A stretch of DNA of 64,000 bases from Psychrobacter sp. Cmf 22.2 (GTDB lineage Bacteria; Pseudomonadota; Gammaproteobacteria; Pseudomonadales; Moraxellaceae). The stretch's first letter is position 1. Each line of letters starts with the position of its first letter. Shown here piece by piece: positions 47,046 through 57,136 of this stretch. A program made the position numbers and the translations under genes. The DNA is taken from the NCBI RefSeq assembly GCF_001921745.1, contig NZ_MRYA01000004.1, positions 144,118 through 208,117 on the forward strand, read 5' to 3'. The notes beneath the pieces are model-generated. The model saw only the letters and a program-made list of their open reading frames with translations, searched no databases and was not told the origin of the DNA.

Positions 47046-47396
47046 TTAAAAATTATCGTCGTTACTACGTTCAGCAGCTTCGGTATCAGCGATATCGACG
47101 ATGTCTGGATAGTCGTTATCATCCAAATTGTCTTCGACCAATACTTCATCGACTCGTGCTTCATCGACATTTTGGCGATGCATCGGCGTTAGGCCTTGCG
47201 TGGCCTCGCTACCGACTTGTGAGTTATCAAAACCAGCACTATTGTCAATCACATCGTCATTATCAATTGTATGCAGCATAGGATTGTCTAAATCAACCAA
47301 TTGATTGTCTTGGTCATCTAAACTACTATCATTGTTACGAGTATTACCTTCAATGTGATCCATCTCTTCTGGTAATGGGGTCTTTGAATGGTCCAT
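47046..47396 (-). CDS. Small acidic protein of unknown function
   Basis: A 116-residue protein very rich in Asp, Glu and Asn, with no Cys, no membrane helix and no signal peptide; probably soluble and largely disordered. The start at 47396 has GAGGAATT well placed; the ORF extends 14 codons further upstream. No family recognised. A good SD, a downstream terminator and normal codon use support it as a real gene. Confidence 0.65.
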   Translation of the reverse strand: MDHSKTPLPEEMDHIEGNTRNNDSSLDDQDNQLVDLDNPMLHTIDNDDVIDNSAGFDNSQVGSEATQGLTPMHRQNVDEARVDEVLVEDNLDDNDYPDIVDIADTEAAERSNDDNF

Positions 47397-47577
47397 GAAT
47401 AATTCCTCATTATAGTTATTAAGTGTAAGGGGTAGCACTACAATAAAGCGCTATTGATAAGGCATATATTTAATTGCTATGTATATTAGTTTGGACACTT
47501 AACATCATTTTCACTAGTACTTAGGTGTCACAAGATGTTCAAAAAATGTAAGACAACTAGCAGAATAAGGGGTTTTA

Positions 47578-48870
47578 GTGTCAGCAGCTCATAAATTATT
47601 AATTAAAGTATCTTTGATAAGCATAGTGACAGCATTGACGGCGTGCGAGCGTTTACCCTTTATAAGTAGCAGTCATGACAGCTTTGATGAGTTGCCACTA
47701 AAAAGACCACCAATTATCGATGCCAAACTACCAAACACTGCGGCCGTGATAGACTGTGCGCAGCTGACACCCAAGCAGACCGTGCCGATAAAAGGCCATA
47801 ACACCCTTAGTAAAAACTGCGACTTAACAGGGCAGTCGATACGCTTTGAGCTCAGTGACTCTCATAGCTCACTTGACTGTCAAGGGGCGCAGCTTAGCAC
47901 CAGTGCTGATGATTCATCAAAGGCCAGCGCTATTTTGATCAGACCGAAGACAGATGCTGCTATTGAGGATATTACCGTTGCCAATTGTCATGTCGAAGGC
48001 TACGGCCATGCGCTGCATATTCGCCAATATAGCAATCCCAATCAGCGTTATACGCGCGGCTTTATCGACCCTGCTGCCAACCGCGCGCTGGCACCAAGAG
48101 ATATTCGCGTCATCAATGTCAGCAGTCAAGGCAGTATCAACAGCGGCATGTTCGTGGGCGATCACGTGCACGGTGTCACTTTTGAGCAACTATATGTTCA
48201 AAACGCTGGTACTGTTGGGTTATATCTGGAGTTTGGTAGCCGCGATAACGTGATTAAAAACTCTGTGTTTGTCGGTAATGGTTTTCGCACGTTTAAACCC
48301 AATCGTGAAGCCATCGCGGTGGACTCATCAAGCAACAATCGCATCGAGAATAATCAGTTTATACACAATGGGGCAGGCAGTATCTTGCTCTATCGCAATT
48401 GCTTTGAGCATGCTGATGACCCGTCGAGAAGCAATCACTTTAAGCGTACTGAGTCAAGCCGTGACAATATAATTCGTGGCAACGTCTTTCAAGATGAGCC
48501 AGTGAGCGTATGGGTGGCATCAAGGCAGTCGCGCAATCTAAAAGGGTTTGAATGTGGCGCGTATTTGGTCAAGCAAACGCCCTTTGCCAGCTACCATCTA
48601 GACAGTGCCAAAGACAATCAGATCATTGATAATCAATTTGCCCAAGTCGAGCAAGGTATAATCGTAGAAGATGATGGCACGCTGATTAGGGATAACACGT
48701 TCGCCGCTGACGTTAATCTGCCTATTAAGGTCGGTTCAAAAGTTCGCGAAGACAGCGCAGCAGGGCCAATCAAAAACACGCTCATTAAAAACAATATCTT
48801 CATCAACAAAACCATCGAGCAAGCGATTGACATTCGAGCGGCAAGCAAAACGGCCACTCAGATTGAGTAG
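47578..48870 (+). CDS. Right-handed parallel beta-helix lipoprotein
   Basis: A 430-residue lipoprotein. The lipobox is ALTAC (Cys near residue 23). The mature part shows repeating Asn-rich coils typical of a pectate-lyase-like or NosD-like beta-helix (NNRIENNQFIHNGAGS, RDNIIRGNVFQDEP, KDNQIIDNQFAQVEQG, LIRDNTFAADVN, NTLIKNNIFIN). Such proteins bind or cleave polysaccharides or act as surface scaffolds. The start codon is GTG with AAGGGG. No glycan genes lie around it, so the substrate is open. Confidence 0.85.
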   Translation: MSAAHKLLIKVSLISIVTALTACERLPFISSSHDSFDELPLKRPPIIDAKLPNTAAVIDCAQLTPKQTVPIKGHNTLSKNCDLTGQSIRFELSDSHSSLDCQGAQLSTSADDSSKASAILIRPKTDAAIEDITVANCHVEGYGHALHIRQYSNPNQRYTRGFIDPAANRALAPRDIRVINVSSQGSINSGMFVGDHVHGVTFEQLYVQNAGTVGLYLEFGSRDNVIKNSVFVGNGFRTFKPNREAIAVDSSSNNRIENNQFIHNGAGSILLYRNCFEHADDPSRSNHFKRTESSRDNIIRGNVFQDEPVSVWVASRQSRNLKGFECGAYLVKQTPFASYHLDSAKDNQIIDNQFAQVEQGIIVEDDGTLIRDNTFAADVNLPIKVGSKVREDSAAGPIKNTLIKNNIFINKTIEQAIDIRAASKTATQIE

Positions 48871-48913
48871 CCGTCAGGATAATACGATAAGCTATTGGTA
48901 AATGGGCTGCGCT

Positions 48914-49702
48914 TTATTTGGCACCCACTTTGGTATTTACCCAGCGTATGATTGGGTCAGGCGTGACTTGTGAGAGTGTCTGAAAGACTTTGGCTGGCAT
49001 GCCGACCGAGTAGTGCGTGCTTTTGAGTTTACGATTAGGGCTGGTTGTCAACTTGCACAACGTTTTTGCCACATCATTGACGTTTAGATTGATGCCCAAG
49101 CGCTCAATGCTCGTCACCTCAATATCTTTTGTCATATCAGACTTAACCCAAAGCGGCATAACATCTATGACTTTGATACCGAGCTTTTGATATTCAATAT
49201 TAAGACCTTCGGTGAGACCACGGACAAAAAATTTACTGGCCGCATAATTGGCAACTTCAGGCTGACCATAGATAGCAGACGCTGAGGACACATTGACGAT
49301 TTTACCGTTTTCGCTATCAGCCAAATAAGGTGCAAGTTTGTGACAGCCGATAAGTACGCCTTTACAGTTGACGTCGATTAAAGACAGCTGCTGCTGCAAA
49401 TCAGTCGCGGGCAAAGCACCACTGACTAGCACACCTGCATTGTTGATTAACGCGTCGATACTGCCAAAATTATCAATCATTTGACTGATGGCATCTTCCC
49501 ATGAGTCAGGCTGGATAACGTCAAGCTGACCGGTTATGATACGTTTTTGTTTCATTGCTTTTTTAAAAGCTTTATCTTTAGTTGCGTCTTCAAGCGTATC
49601 AGTATTGGTTGCAAATAGGCCAACACTATGTCCCTTTGCCGCCAGTTTTTTAGCAGTAGCCAAACCAATACCACGCGATGCACCAGTAATTAATATATTC
49701 AT
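48914..49702 (-). CDS. Short-chain dehydrogenase/reductase (SDR) family protein
   Basis: A 262-residue classical SDR. Nucleotide-binding TGASRGIGLATAKKLA, NNAGV, and the catalytic Ser...Tyr-x3-Lys (VSSASAIYGQPEVANYAASKFF) are present. It oxidises or reduces an alcohol or ketone with NAD(P); substrate unknown. It is convergent with the beta-helix gene, without a clear terminator in the 43-base gap. Confidence 0.9.
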   Translation of the reverse strand: MNILITGASRGIGLATAKKLAAKGHSVGLFATNTDTLEDATKDKAFKKAMKQKRIITGQLDVIQPDSWEDAISQMIDNFGSIDALINNAGVLVSGALPATDLQQQLSLIDVNCKGVLIGCHKLAPYLADSENGKIVNVSSASAIYGQPEVANYAASKFFVRGLTEGLNIEYQKLGIKVIDVMPLWVKSDMTKDIEVTSIERLGINLNVNDVAKTLCKLTTSPNRKLKSTHYSVGMPAKVFQTLSQVTPDPIIRWVNTKVGAK

Positions 49703-49921
49703 AATAAGTGACTTAATAATAAGCAGTAATGAGTAAAGCGAGGTACAACGCTAAGTAGCAATATTTAGCGATACTTTTAGCATGGGCATTAATAAAGCCA
49801 ACGCCGTTACAAACATCGCAATTGTCCCTCGAACTTATATTTAGTATAGCAAATTAAACAGAAAAGATAATTATTAAGATATATACACTGGGCAATGCTA
49901 CAAACTGCCAATCTTACGCTC

Positions 49922-50455
49922 TTATGTACTCTTGCGCTGTGTATCAAAATTTGGTTTTACTGATGAATTCTCAAAAGCCACCAACTTAAATTTCCATAAA
50001 TAAAGCAAAGCAATACCATAAATAGCAGTTTCTGCTAACTCTTCGATAATGCCGCCAGCAGCGTAAGGGAACACAATCGCATTCTCGCCCATATACTGTA
50101 TTATCGCCAGTAGGACTACGATGACATATAGTGATACATCGACATCTTTTAAGACAGCTTTGAGATAGCGCCAAGAATAGATGAGTAAACCAACGATGAG
50201 AAGGTAGATAACGGTCAGGACGCTGTCTTCCCACCAGTCATAAGAATGTCCAAGTAGCGAGAAGTCGCTTGGAATAAGCAGTTCTGGTAAGTAATTCAAC
50301 TCGCGACGAATCACTGCAAAAAATACTAGCACTGATGCAAGCCAAAAATAACGGCTTTGCTTGCTCTGACTTTGTACTACGTATTGAGCAGAGCGTAGCA
50401 AGCACATAATAATAAGTATAAGACCGGGGACTTCAATAATGCCATCTGTAGCCAA
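49922..50455 (-). CDS. Hypothetical polytopic membrane protein
   Basis: A 177-residue protein with about five hydrophobic segments (VPGLILIIMCLLR, YFWLASVLVFFAVI, VLTVIYLLIVGLLIYSW, LYVIVVLLAIIQYMG, TAIYGIALLYLW). The start is TTG with AGGAG about nine bases upstream; the next in-frame ATG would cut into the first helix. I do not recognise the family. It is the gene after polA on the same strand but is separated from it by a terminator. Confidence 0.7.
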   Translation of the reverse strand: MATDGIIEVPGLILIIMCLLRSAQYVVQSQSKQSRYFWLASVLVFFAVIRRELNYLPELLIPSDFSLLGHSYDWWEDSVLTVIYLLIVGLLIYSWRYLKAVLKDVDVSLYVIVVLLAIIQYMGENAIVFPYAAGGIIEELAETAIYGIALLYLWKFKLVAFENSSVKPNFDTQRKST

Positions 50456-50480
50456 AATAGTGGGCTCCTAATTTTGAAAC

Positions 50481-50510
50481 AAAAAAAGTGAACCCAAAGG
50501 CTCACTTTTA
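50481..50510 (-). terminator. Terminator for polA (minus strand)
   Basis: AAAAGTGAAC pairs with GCTCACTTTT around CCAAAG. The left A-tract gives seven T on the minus strand. Confidence 0.85.
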
Positions 50511-50631
50511 AATCGTAAATAATCTGATAAAGCAAAACTATTTAACGTGATATTATTATAACGCTAATTCTACTATCACGCCTTCATTTAATTTTACTAA
50601 TGAGTCATAACTCATTGTTAAAATTGATAAT

Positions 50632-53586
50632 TTAATGCGCTTCATCCCAATTGCTACCGCTGTCTGTCTCAACCAGTAATGGCACCGCAAAGTCTATATT
50701 CCAACCCTTTTCAACAGCAGTGGTCGTTAAGACATCTTGCATGGCATCAGTAATAAGTTGGCTAATCTCTTCTACCTTATTACTATCCACTTCAAAAACC
50801 AATTCATCATGGACTTGTAGCAGCATTTTCGCTTGCTCTTTGGGCAGTACCTTATCGACGGCGATCATGGCAAGTTTAATCAAATCAGCAGCGGAGCCTT
50901 GGAGTGGGGCATTGATAGCGGCACGTTCAGCCCCTTGTTTGACCATACGATTGCTGTGATTAATATCTGGTGTATAAAGCTTGCGGTTCAATATCGTCTC
51001 GACATAGCCACGCTCATAGGCGCTGGCACGAGTATCAACCATATATTGTTTGACGCCCGGATAACGCTTAAAGTACATATCAATATAGTCTTGCGCTTCA
51101 CCGCGACTCATTTGTAGTTGCTTGGCAAGTCCAAACGCACTCATACCATAAAGCAGACCAAAGTTAATGGCTTTTGCATTACGGCGCTCGGTCGAGCTGA
51201 CATCAGCGACCTGTTTGCCTAGCACTTCAGCTGCGGTGGCCGCATGAATATCGAGCCCTTCGTTGAAGGCATGCGTCAGGTTTTTGTCGCCAGAAAAATG
51301 TGCCATAAGGCGTAGCTCGATTTGTGAGTAATCCGCTGCCAAGATGACACGACCTTCTGGCGCGATAAACGCTTGGCGAATCAGACGTCCAGTAGCCGTA
51401 CGAATCGGAATATTCTGCAAGTTGGGATCAGTCGATGACAAGCGTCCAGTACTGGTCAATGCCTGATGGTAGCTGGTATGGACGCGATCAGTTTCAGAGT
51501 CTGCAACGGTATCAAGCGCATCAGTATAAGTACTTTTTAGCTTGGATAAGCCGCGATATTCTAGTACGATTTCTACTAATGGGTGATCGATTTTCGACAA
51601 TATAGCTTCACCAGTAGAGTATTGGCCTGACTTGGTTTTTTTGCCACCAGGGACGCCAAGCTTATCAAATAACATCTCGCCAAGCTGCTTTGGTGAGCCA
51701 AGATTGAACGTCTCTCCAGCCACTTCATAAGCACGTTTTTCGAGCGCAATGATTTCTTCATCAAAACGTTTTGATAACTCATTTAAAAAGGAGCGCTTGA
51801 TTAAAATGCCATCCGCTTCCATTTGGCACAGTATTTCGGCTGTTGGTATCTCAAGCTGGTGGAGCAATTTAGCATTGTTTTCGTCTTCATTAAGCTTTTG
51901 GCTAAAGATATCAAATAGCTGATAAGTGATATCGGCATCTTCGCAAGCGTAGTCGCTAGCAATATCGATGGCCACTTGATCAAAAGTGACTTGTTTAGCA
52001 CCTTTACCAGCGACATCTTCATAGCTGATCGTTTGCGTTTGCAGATAGTGACGTGCAAGATCGTCCATACCATGGCGAGTAATAGCCGCGTTGATAACGT
52101 AGCTTGCCAGCATGGTATCCATGGCCCAGTTATTAGGACTGGCATGAATAGCACCGACCAAATCAATATCATAATGACTGAGAATATGTGCGTCGTATTT
52201 TAGATGTTGACCGATTTTGCCAATTTTTGGGTTTTCCAAAATGGGTTTAAGCTCGTTAAGTACCGTATCGCGATCAAGTTGCTTTTCGATCAGATCATCT
52301 CCTTCTAAGCGATGCGTGAGCGGTACATAATATGCCTCATGTGCCTGCACAGCAAAAGACAGTCCAACGATTTCTGCCTGTCGCCAATAAATACTAGTCG
52401 TCTCAGTATCGATAACGAAATGCGGTGCGCTTTTTAGCAAGGCAATTAAGCTATCAAAAGCAGGCTTATCAAGCACCGTATGCCATGCTTTATTATGACT
52501 TTTACTGTCTTTAATGTTTTCAATCATGCTCGATTGCAGTGATTTTGCGACTTGAGATTGTGACTCAGCATTGGCTTGGCTGTCAGCGACGCTTGTACTA
52601 CCATTTGCAGGATGATTTGGGTGATCAAGTGATGCAAGCTCATTTTTAAACTCAAGCTCAGTATACAGGTCTCGTAGCTCATGGATATGGGCACAAGGAT
52701 CAGTATTTATTTTAAGGTCTGTCCAATCTTGACCGATGGCCAAGTCGGTTACAATGGTTGCAAGCTTTGCATTGAACGGAATATCATCAGCATATTCAAC
52801 CAAGTTCTTACCAGCGCGGCCTTTAATATCAGCAACGTTTTTGAGCATTGTGTCGATATTGCCGTATTTATTGAGTAAGTCTTTGGCAGTTTTTTTACCG
52901 ATACCAGGCACCCCTTTGATGCCGTCAGATGAGTCGCCCATAAGCGTCAAAAAGTCGATCATCTGGTGAGGCTCAATCCCAAATTTTTCGACCACACCTG
53001 CACTATCAGTAATTTTGCCAGTAAAGCTATCTTCTAGTAACACGCAGTCATTGACCAGTTGCGCCATGTCTTTATCACCGGTTGAGATGACCACATGATG
53101 GCCTTCAGCCACCGCGCGCTGAGCAAGGGTACCGATGATATCATCAGCTTCTGCGCCCTCGATACGTAATAATGGAATACCTAACGCTGCGACCAATCGA
53201 TGGATATAAGGGATTTGGTTCACTAACTCAATATTGATGGGCGGGCGCGCAGCTTTATATTCAGAAGACATAGCATGGCGAAAGGTTGGAGATTTGGTAT
53301 CAAAACAAACGGCCATATGTGTTGGATGATAGCGGCGCATAAGTTTTAATAAAGCATTTAGCGTACCGCGTATGGCATTGGTTATCAGGCCTTGCGAGTT
53401 TTGCATGGTCTTTGGCAGCGCATGATAGGTACGAAACAGATAGTATGAGCCATCTACTAAGATAAATGGTGGCTGCTCTTTGTCTACATGGCTGGTATTC
53501 ATGGTCGCCACATTGGGCATATTGTCAAAGTTTGGTAGCGTATTGGGATTAATAGGTGAGTGCGAATTGTGGTCATTATCGGTCAT
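50632..53586 (-). CDS. polA: DNA polymerase I
   Basis: A 984-residue repair polymerase that removes RNA primers and fills gaps. Three domains are seen: N-terminal 5'-3' exonuclease (FILVDGSYYLFRTYHA, GVPGIGKKTAKDLL), 3'-5' proofreading exonuclease with intact DxE (FVIDTETTSIYW), and the family A polymerase (motif A DYSQIELRLMAHFSGD, motif B RRNAKAINFGLLYGMSAFGL, motif C QVHDELVFEV). A linker of about 50 residues rich in Ser/Asn/Gln lies between the first two. ATG at 53586 is preferred over GTG at 53595. Confidence 0.97.
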   Translation of the reverse strand: MTDNDHNSHSPINPNTLPNFDNMPNVATMNTSHVDKEQPPFILVDGSYYLFRTYHALPKTMQNSQGLITNAIRGTLNALLKLMRRYHPTHMAVCFDTKSPTFRHAMSSEYKAARPPINIELVNQIPYIHRLVAALGIPLLRIEGAEADDIIGTLAQRAVAEGHHVVISTGDKDMAQLVNDCVLLEDSFTGKITDSAGVVEKFGIEPHQMIDFLTLMGDSSDGIKGVPGIGKKTAKDLLNKYGNIDTMLKNVADIKGRAGKNLVEYADDIPFNAKLATIVTDLAIGQDWTDLKINTDPCAHIHELRDLYTELEFKNELASLDHPNHPANGSTSVADSQANAESQSQVAKSLQSSMIENIKDSKSHNKAWHTVLDKPAFDSLIALLKSAPHFVIDTETTSIYWRQAEIVGLSFAVQAHEAYYVPLTHRLEGDDLIEKQLDRDTVLNELKPILENPKIGKIGQHLKYDAHILSHYDIDLVGAIHASPNNWAMDTMLASYVINAAITRHGMDDLARHYLQTQTISYEDVAGKGAKQVTFDQVAIDIASDYACEDADITYQLFDIFSQKLNEDENNAKLLHQLEIPTAEILCQMEADGILIKRSFLNELSKRFDEEIIALEKRAYEVAGETFNLGSPKQLGEMLFDKLGVPGGKKTKSGQYSTGEAILSKIDHPLVEIVLEYRGLSKLKSTYTDALDTVADSETDRVHTSYHQALTSTGRLSSTDPNLQNIPIRTATGRLIRQAFIAPEGRVILAADYSQIELRLMAHFSGDKNLTHAFNEGLDIHAATAAEVLGKQVADVSSTERRNAKAINFGLLYGMSAFGLAKQLQMSRGEAQDYIDMYFKRYPGVKQYMVDTRASAYERGYVETILNRKLYTPDINHSNRMVKQGAERAAINAPLQGSAADLIKLAMIAVDKVLPKEQAKMLLQVHDELVFEVDSNKVEEISQLITDAMQDVLTTTAVEKGWNIDFAVPLLVETDSGSNWDEAH

Positions 53587-53724
53587 AGAGGTCACTTATC
53601 AGCTATTGGATAAAATCAAAAAATATGAACCATTATAACGATAAAATCAGCGCGTGCCGAATGGCTTAAAAGTTAAAATATATATGGCTATAAGGATTAT
53701 TTAAATCTAGATTGTAAAAATAAC

Positions 53725-53747
53725 AAAGCCCAGACTTGCTGGGCTTT
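53725..53747 (-). terminator. Terminator for the ohr gene (minus strand)
   Basis: AAAGCCCAG pairs with CTGGGCTTT around a 5-base loop; the left flank is A-rich (minus-strand T-tract). Confidence 0.78.
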
Positions 53748-53784
53748 ACTAATAACAGATCCGTTCATCAACTCATAATATAGC

Positions 53785-54201
53785 TTAGCTTTTTACTTCA
53801 GACGTCACTTCGATGTCGATATTACCTTTGGTAGCTTTTGAGTAAGGGCAGACTTCATTGGCCTTTTGCACGAGCTTTTGAATCTCATCAGCTGATAAGT
53901 CAGTACTATCAGCGATAACATGGATCTTAACCGCCAGTTTATAGTCGTGATTGTCGCCTTGTAATAAGTCTACTGAGGTTTGAGTCGTTGAAGAAAAGCT
54001 CGCTTCTTCCATCTTTTTGACTACCCCTAAAGCACTATCAAAACAGGCAGCATAGCCCATCGCTAATAGTTGCTCAGGATTATTGCCTTCTTTATTACCG
54101 CCAGGAGGCGCCATATTTATCTCAAGATCACTATCGCTGAGCTTGGCTGTACCCATACGGCCGCCAGTAACGGTTGCTTTGGTAGAATATAGAGTTTTCA
54201 T
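53785..54201 (-). CDS. ohr: Organic hydroperoxide resistance protein (Ohr/OsmC family)
   Basis: A 138-residue thiol peroxidase that reduces organic and fatty-acid hydroperoxides, with lipoamide as donor in characterised members. Catalytic Cys53 (YAACFDSAL) and resolving Cys118 (EVCPYSKAT), plus Arg15 and Glu43 of the active site, are all present, which matches Ohr rather than OsmC. AAGGACAATT precedes the ATG. No OhrR regulator gene is adjacent. Confidence 0.93.
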   Translation of the reverse strand: MKTLYSTKATVTGGRMGTAKLSDSDLEINMAPPGGNKEGNNPEQLLAMGYAACFDSALGVVKKMEEASFSSTTQTSVDLLQGDNHDYKLAVKIHVIADSTDLSADEIQKLVQKANEVCPYSKATKGNIDIEVTSEVKS

Positions 54202-54503
54202 AATTGTCCTTTTTCCTTGGTTTTTATAGTAAATGTATCGTATCAGCTATACAACCTGCCCAGCATAGCAAATCTCTAACACGATTCTATATAGCGGTGG
54301 TAAACCTATACTATGAATTTGTAAGTAAGTCTTTTAGGTTGGTAAGTAAAGCACTCGTTTCATGTGGTCGCAGCTTGGTGATTAGTGTAAGCTAACAGTA
54401 GCCGTTAAACGAGGATAGATTAGGCGGTAGCCACTCACTATACAATACTTAGTGAAATAGCATTTAATAACGTTCTATTACTGACGAATAAGGATGCCTA
54501 GCG
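54202..54503. other. Intergenic region between ohr and a lipoprotein gene
   Basis: About 300 bases holding the divergent promoters. No recognised operator. An OhrR-type palindrome was looked for and not found with confidence. Confidence 0.4.
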
Positions 54504-55424
54504 ATGAAAAAAACACATAAACGACTCTTTGCACCGCTTGTTCTTAGTTTATTAGCGATTGGGCTTACTGGTTGTAACGAAGAAGACAATGGCATTTTTG
54601 GTTCAGGCAACAATGATAAGCTGACACTGACAAGTTTTGATAAAGGCATTGATCGTCAGACTGGTAGAGAAGCTGTGGCGCGTATCGATACCGAATATAG
54701 CAAGGGTGAGCGTGATATTGATGTAACCAACATTATAGGAAGTTTTAACACGCAAAATATTAACGATTTAGAACGATCGATAGTGTTATCAAACAACTTT
54801 GAGGGCACGCTTGAAGATCGATACATTGAAGTCAATGGACGTACTATCAGACAGCCGATTTATGAGTTGAATAGTAGTAATAATTTTAATTATGAAACCA
54901 CTTATAGAACACTAGATCTGTCTGGAGTCAGCGCTGGTAATTATAGTCTTGGCAATAATTTGGCTAGTAGCCGAGGGATTCTCACTGATTTGAATAATTA
55001 TCCAAATGTTCCACCAAATGTAGAATTCCCAATAGGTTCCGTTTGTTATGTCCCTGTGACAACGAGTGATCGATCATTCTTTATTTTCAATGATAAAAAC
55101 AGAACCCGTTATGACAGTATTGATGACTGGGTTGATATGACCGAAAATCGTTTTAGCGATAATCGAAATTTTAGTACCATTCGCTCAGATACGGGTATCA
55201 ATAATCAACTAAAAACTGCTCAGATCAGATATTTTGCCTTTGACAATGAACCAGAATATATATTTAGAGCTGTCGATTATGACGACCGTATTTATGAAGC
55301 CGACTACATCGATAGCAATGCTACGCGTCCTAACGAAAACAGCATTCGCGGGATAGTTGATTGTACTGTAGTCAATGAAGTAGCGGCTGACTTTTTAGAA
55401 AATCAAATCAGACGCTACTATTAA
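54504..55424 (+). CDS. Hypothetical lipoprotein
   Basis: A 306-residue lipoprotein with a basic N-terminus, hydrophobic core and lipobox GLTGC (Cys near 24). The mature part is rich in Asn, Asp, Arg and Tyr with beta-strand-like alternation, and has two Cys (SVCYVPV and IVDCTVV) that may pair. I do not recognise the family and no neighbour suggests a role. Confidence 0.72.
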   Translation: MKKTHKRLFAPLVLSLLAIGLTGCNEEDNGIFGSGNNDKLTLTSFDKGIDRQTGREAVARIDTEYSKGERDIDVTNIIGSFNTQNINDLERSIVLSNNFEGTLEDRYIEVNGRTIRQPIYELNSSNNFNYETTYRTLDLSGVSAGNYSLGNNLASSRGILTDLNNYPNVPPNVEFPIGSVCYVPVTTSDRSFFIFNDKNRTRYDSIDDWVDMTENRFSDNRNFSTIRSDTGINNQLKTAQIRYFAFDNEPEYIFRAVDYDDRIYEADYIDSNATRPNENSIRGIVDCTVVNEVAADFLENQIRRYY

Positions 55425-55498
55425 TATCTGTACTATTAATAACTGCTTTAGAGCTTATGTAAACCTTGGCTGTTAATTACAGTTTATTAAATACTATC

Positions 55499-56851
55499 CT
55501 AGTTGTGTGCTTGTTGCCACGCACCCATCGAGCCTAGGTAAATATCAAGATTTTTAAACCCTTGACTTGCAAGCCAGCCTGCTGCAACCGTCGCCCGTGC
55601 GCCGCTAGCACACATTAAAGTATAGTGCTGGTCTTTATCAAGTTTACGCCACTCCTCATTGAGTTGACCGACGTAGATATGCTGTGATTGCTCGATGGCA
55701 GCATCTGCTCTTTCATCGGCATCACGAACGTCAAGTAGCGTCCAGTCGTCTTTGTTAGCGTTAAGTCTTTCTTCAACCTCAGCGGTATCGATCATAGGTG
55801 TTGACTGCATTTTCTCACCCCCAGCCGCCGCAGGGATAACGCCAACATAACCGCCTACTACATTATCAAGAGCAATGCGTACCAAGTGTTCCATGGCGGT
55901 AGCGAGCTGCTCTTCATTGGATGCAATTAACACAATGCTCTCTTCTTCAGAGATAAACCAGCCTGCAAAAGCGGAGATCATCCCTACAGGTAGGCTCATA
56001 GCACCGGGCAGATGGCCAGCAGCATAAGCCATCGGTTCTCGAATATCGATTAGATGATCAGCATTACAGGTTTTAAGCTCATCAAGCGACAGATTACGCG
56101 GACGCATAACACGCGGCGCGGCATCACCGCCTTCCATATTGAGGCGCTCCATCAAGCGAAAATAAGGGGGTTGATAGTGGTTTTCGTTGATTTTGACATC
56201 GATAAATTCGTCACGACTCTCAATCTGCAAGCGCGGGTTATTCAGTCTTTCGTGACCGATACTTGAAAACTCGCGCGCAGCCATACCTGAACCGCATACT
56301 GATCCCGCCCCATGTGCAGGATAAATGATGGCTTGATCGCCAAGCGCTAAGATTTTTTGTAATGAGTCATAGAGCAGACCTGCCACTTCTTTACGGCGAT
56401 TGGGATAAAAGTCTGTACGCCCAACATCGCCCACGAATAGCGCATCTCCAGTAAATACCCCGACAGCTTTTTCTGGATAGGCGGTATCAAATAACGCAAA
56501 GCTAATATGATCATCCGTATGGCCAGGTGTCTCTAAGACGCGAATCTCAAGCTGACCGATGGCGAAGCAGTCGTTCTCATGGGTTGTTTGAGCATAAGTG
56601 TTAGGTTTTTCAGGGTTTGGCCCATGTAGTACTGTCGCACCCGTCAATTTTGCTAAAGTTGGTGCACCAGAAACCAAGTCTTCATTGCGATGAGTTTCGA
56701 AGATATGGGTAATTTTAAGCCCAGCAGCCCGTGCCTTTTCGACATAAATGTCACAGTCACGGCGAGGGTCGATGACTGCAGCTTTTCCGTCTGAGCCGAC
56801 TAGATAGGATAAGTGCGAGAGTCCTGGGGTCTTGATTTTCTCAAGTAGCAT
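55499..56851 (-). CDS. MBL-fold persulfide dioxygenase-like protein fused to rhodanese domains
   Basis: A 450-residue protein. Residues about 1-235 form a metallo-beta-lactamase-fold domain of the ETHE1/persulfide-dioxygenase type (FETHRNEDLVSG, TPGHTDDHISF, FTGDALFVGDVGRTDF, YPAHGAGSVCG). Two rhodanese modules follow; the first looks inactive (no Cys loop), while the last has the active Cys in LMCASGARAT. The set fits oxidation of glutathione persulfide to sulfite and transfer to thiosulfate during sulfide detoxification. No sqr or regulator gene is adjacent. GGGAA precedes the ATG. Confidence 0.88.
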   Translation of the reverse strand: MLLEKIKTPGLSHLSYLVGSDGKAAVIDPRRDCDIYVEKARAAGLKITHIFETHRNEDLVSGAPTLAKLTGATVLHGPNPEKPNTYAQTTHENDCFAIGQLEIRVLETPGHTDDHISFALFDTAYPEKAVGVFTGDALFVGDVGRTDFYPNRRKEVAGLLYDSLQKILALGDQAIIYPAHGAGSVCGSGMAAREFSSIGHERLNNPRLQIESRDEFIDVKINENHYQPPYFRLMERLNMEGGDAAPRVMRPRNLSLDELKTCNADHLIDIREPMAYAAGHLPGAMSLPVGMISAFAGWFISEEESIVLIASNEEQLATAMEHLVRIALDNVVGGYVGVIPAAAGGEKMQSTPMIDTAEVEERLNANKDDWTLLDVRDADERADAAIEQSQHIYVGQLNEEWRKLDKDQHYTLMCASGARATVAAGWLASQGFKNLDIYLGSMGAWQQAHN

Positions 56852-57136
56852 AATTATTCCCTTATAAATATTGGTGGCTAAATATAATTAAAATAACTGT
56901 ATTTAACCTCTATATTAAATTTCATATTTTGTATTTTAAAAGAATAGCAAATAAATATTATCGATACAGTGTTAATTTATATATTATAAGTATGTATATT
57001 GTTTCAAAGCCTCAATGATTTAAGCAAAAATAGCATCCAAACTATAAATCGGCTACAATAAGCGCACCAAATTATCACCTCTATCTTTATTACCTTCTGT
57101 TTTTTCTTTCCAAAATTTAACGATAAGTTATTCATT

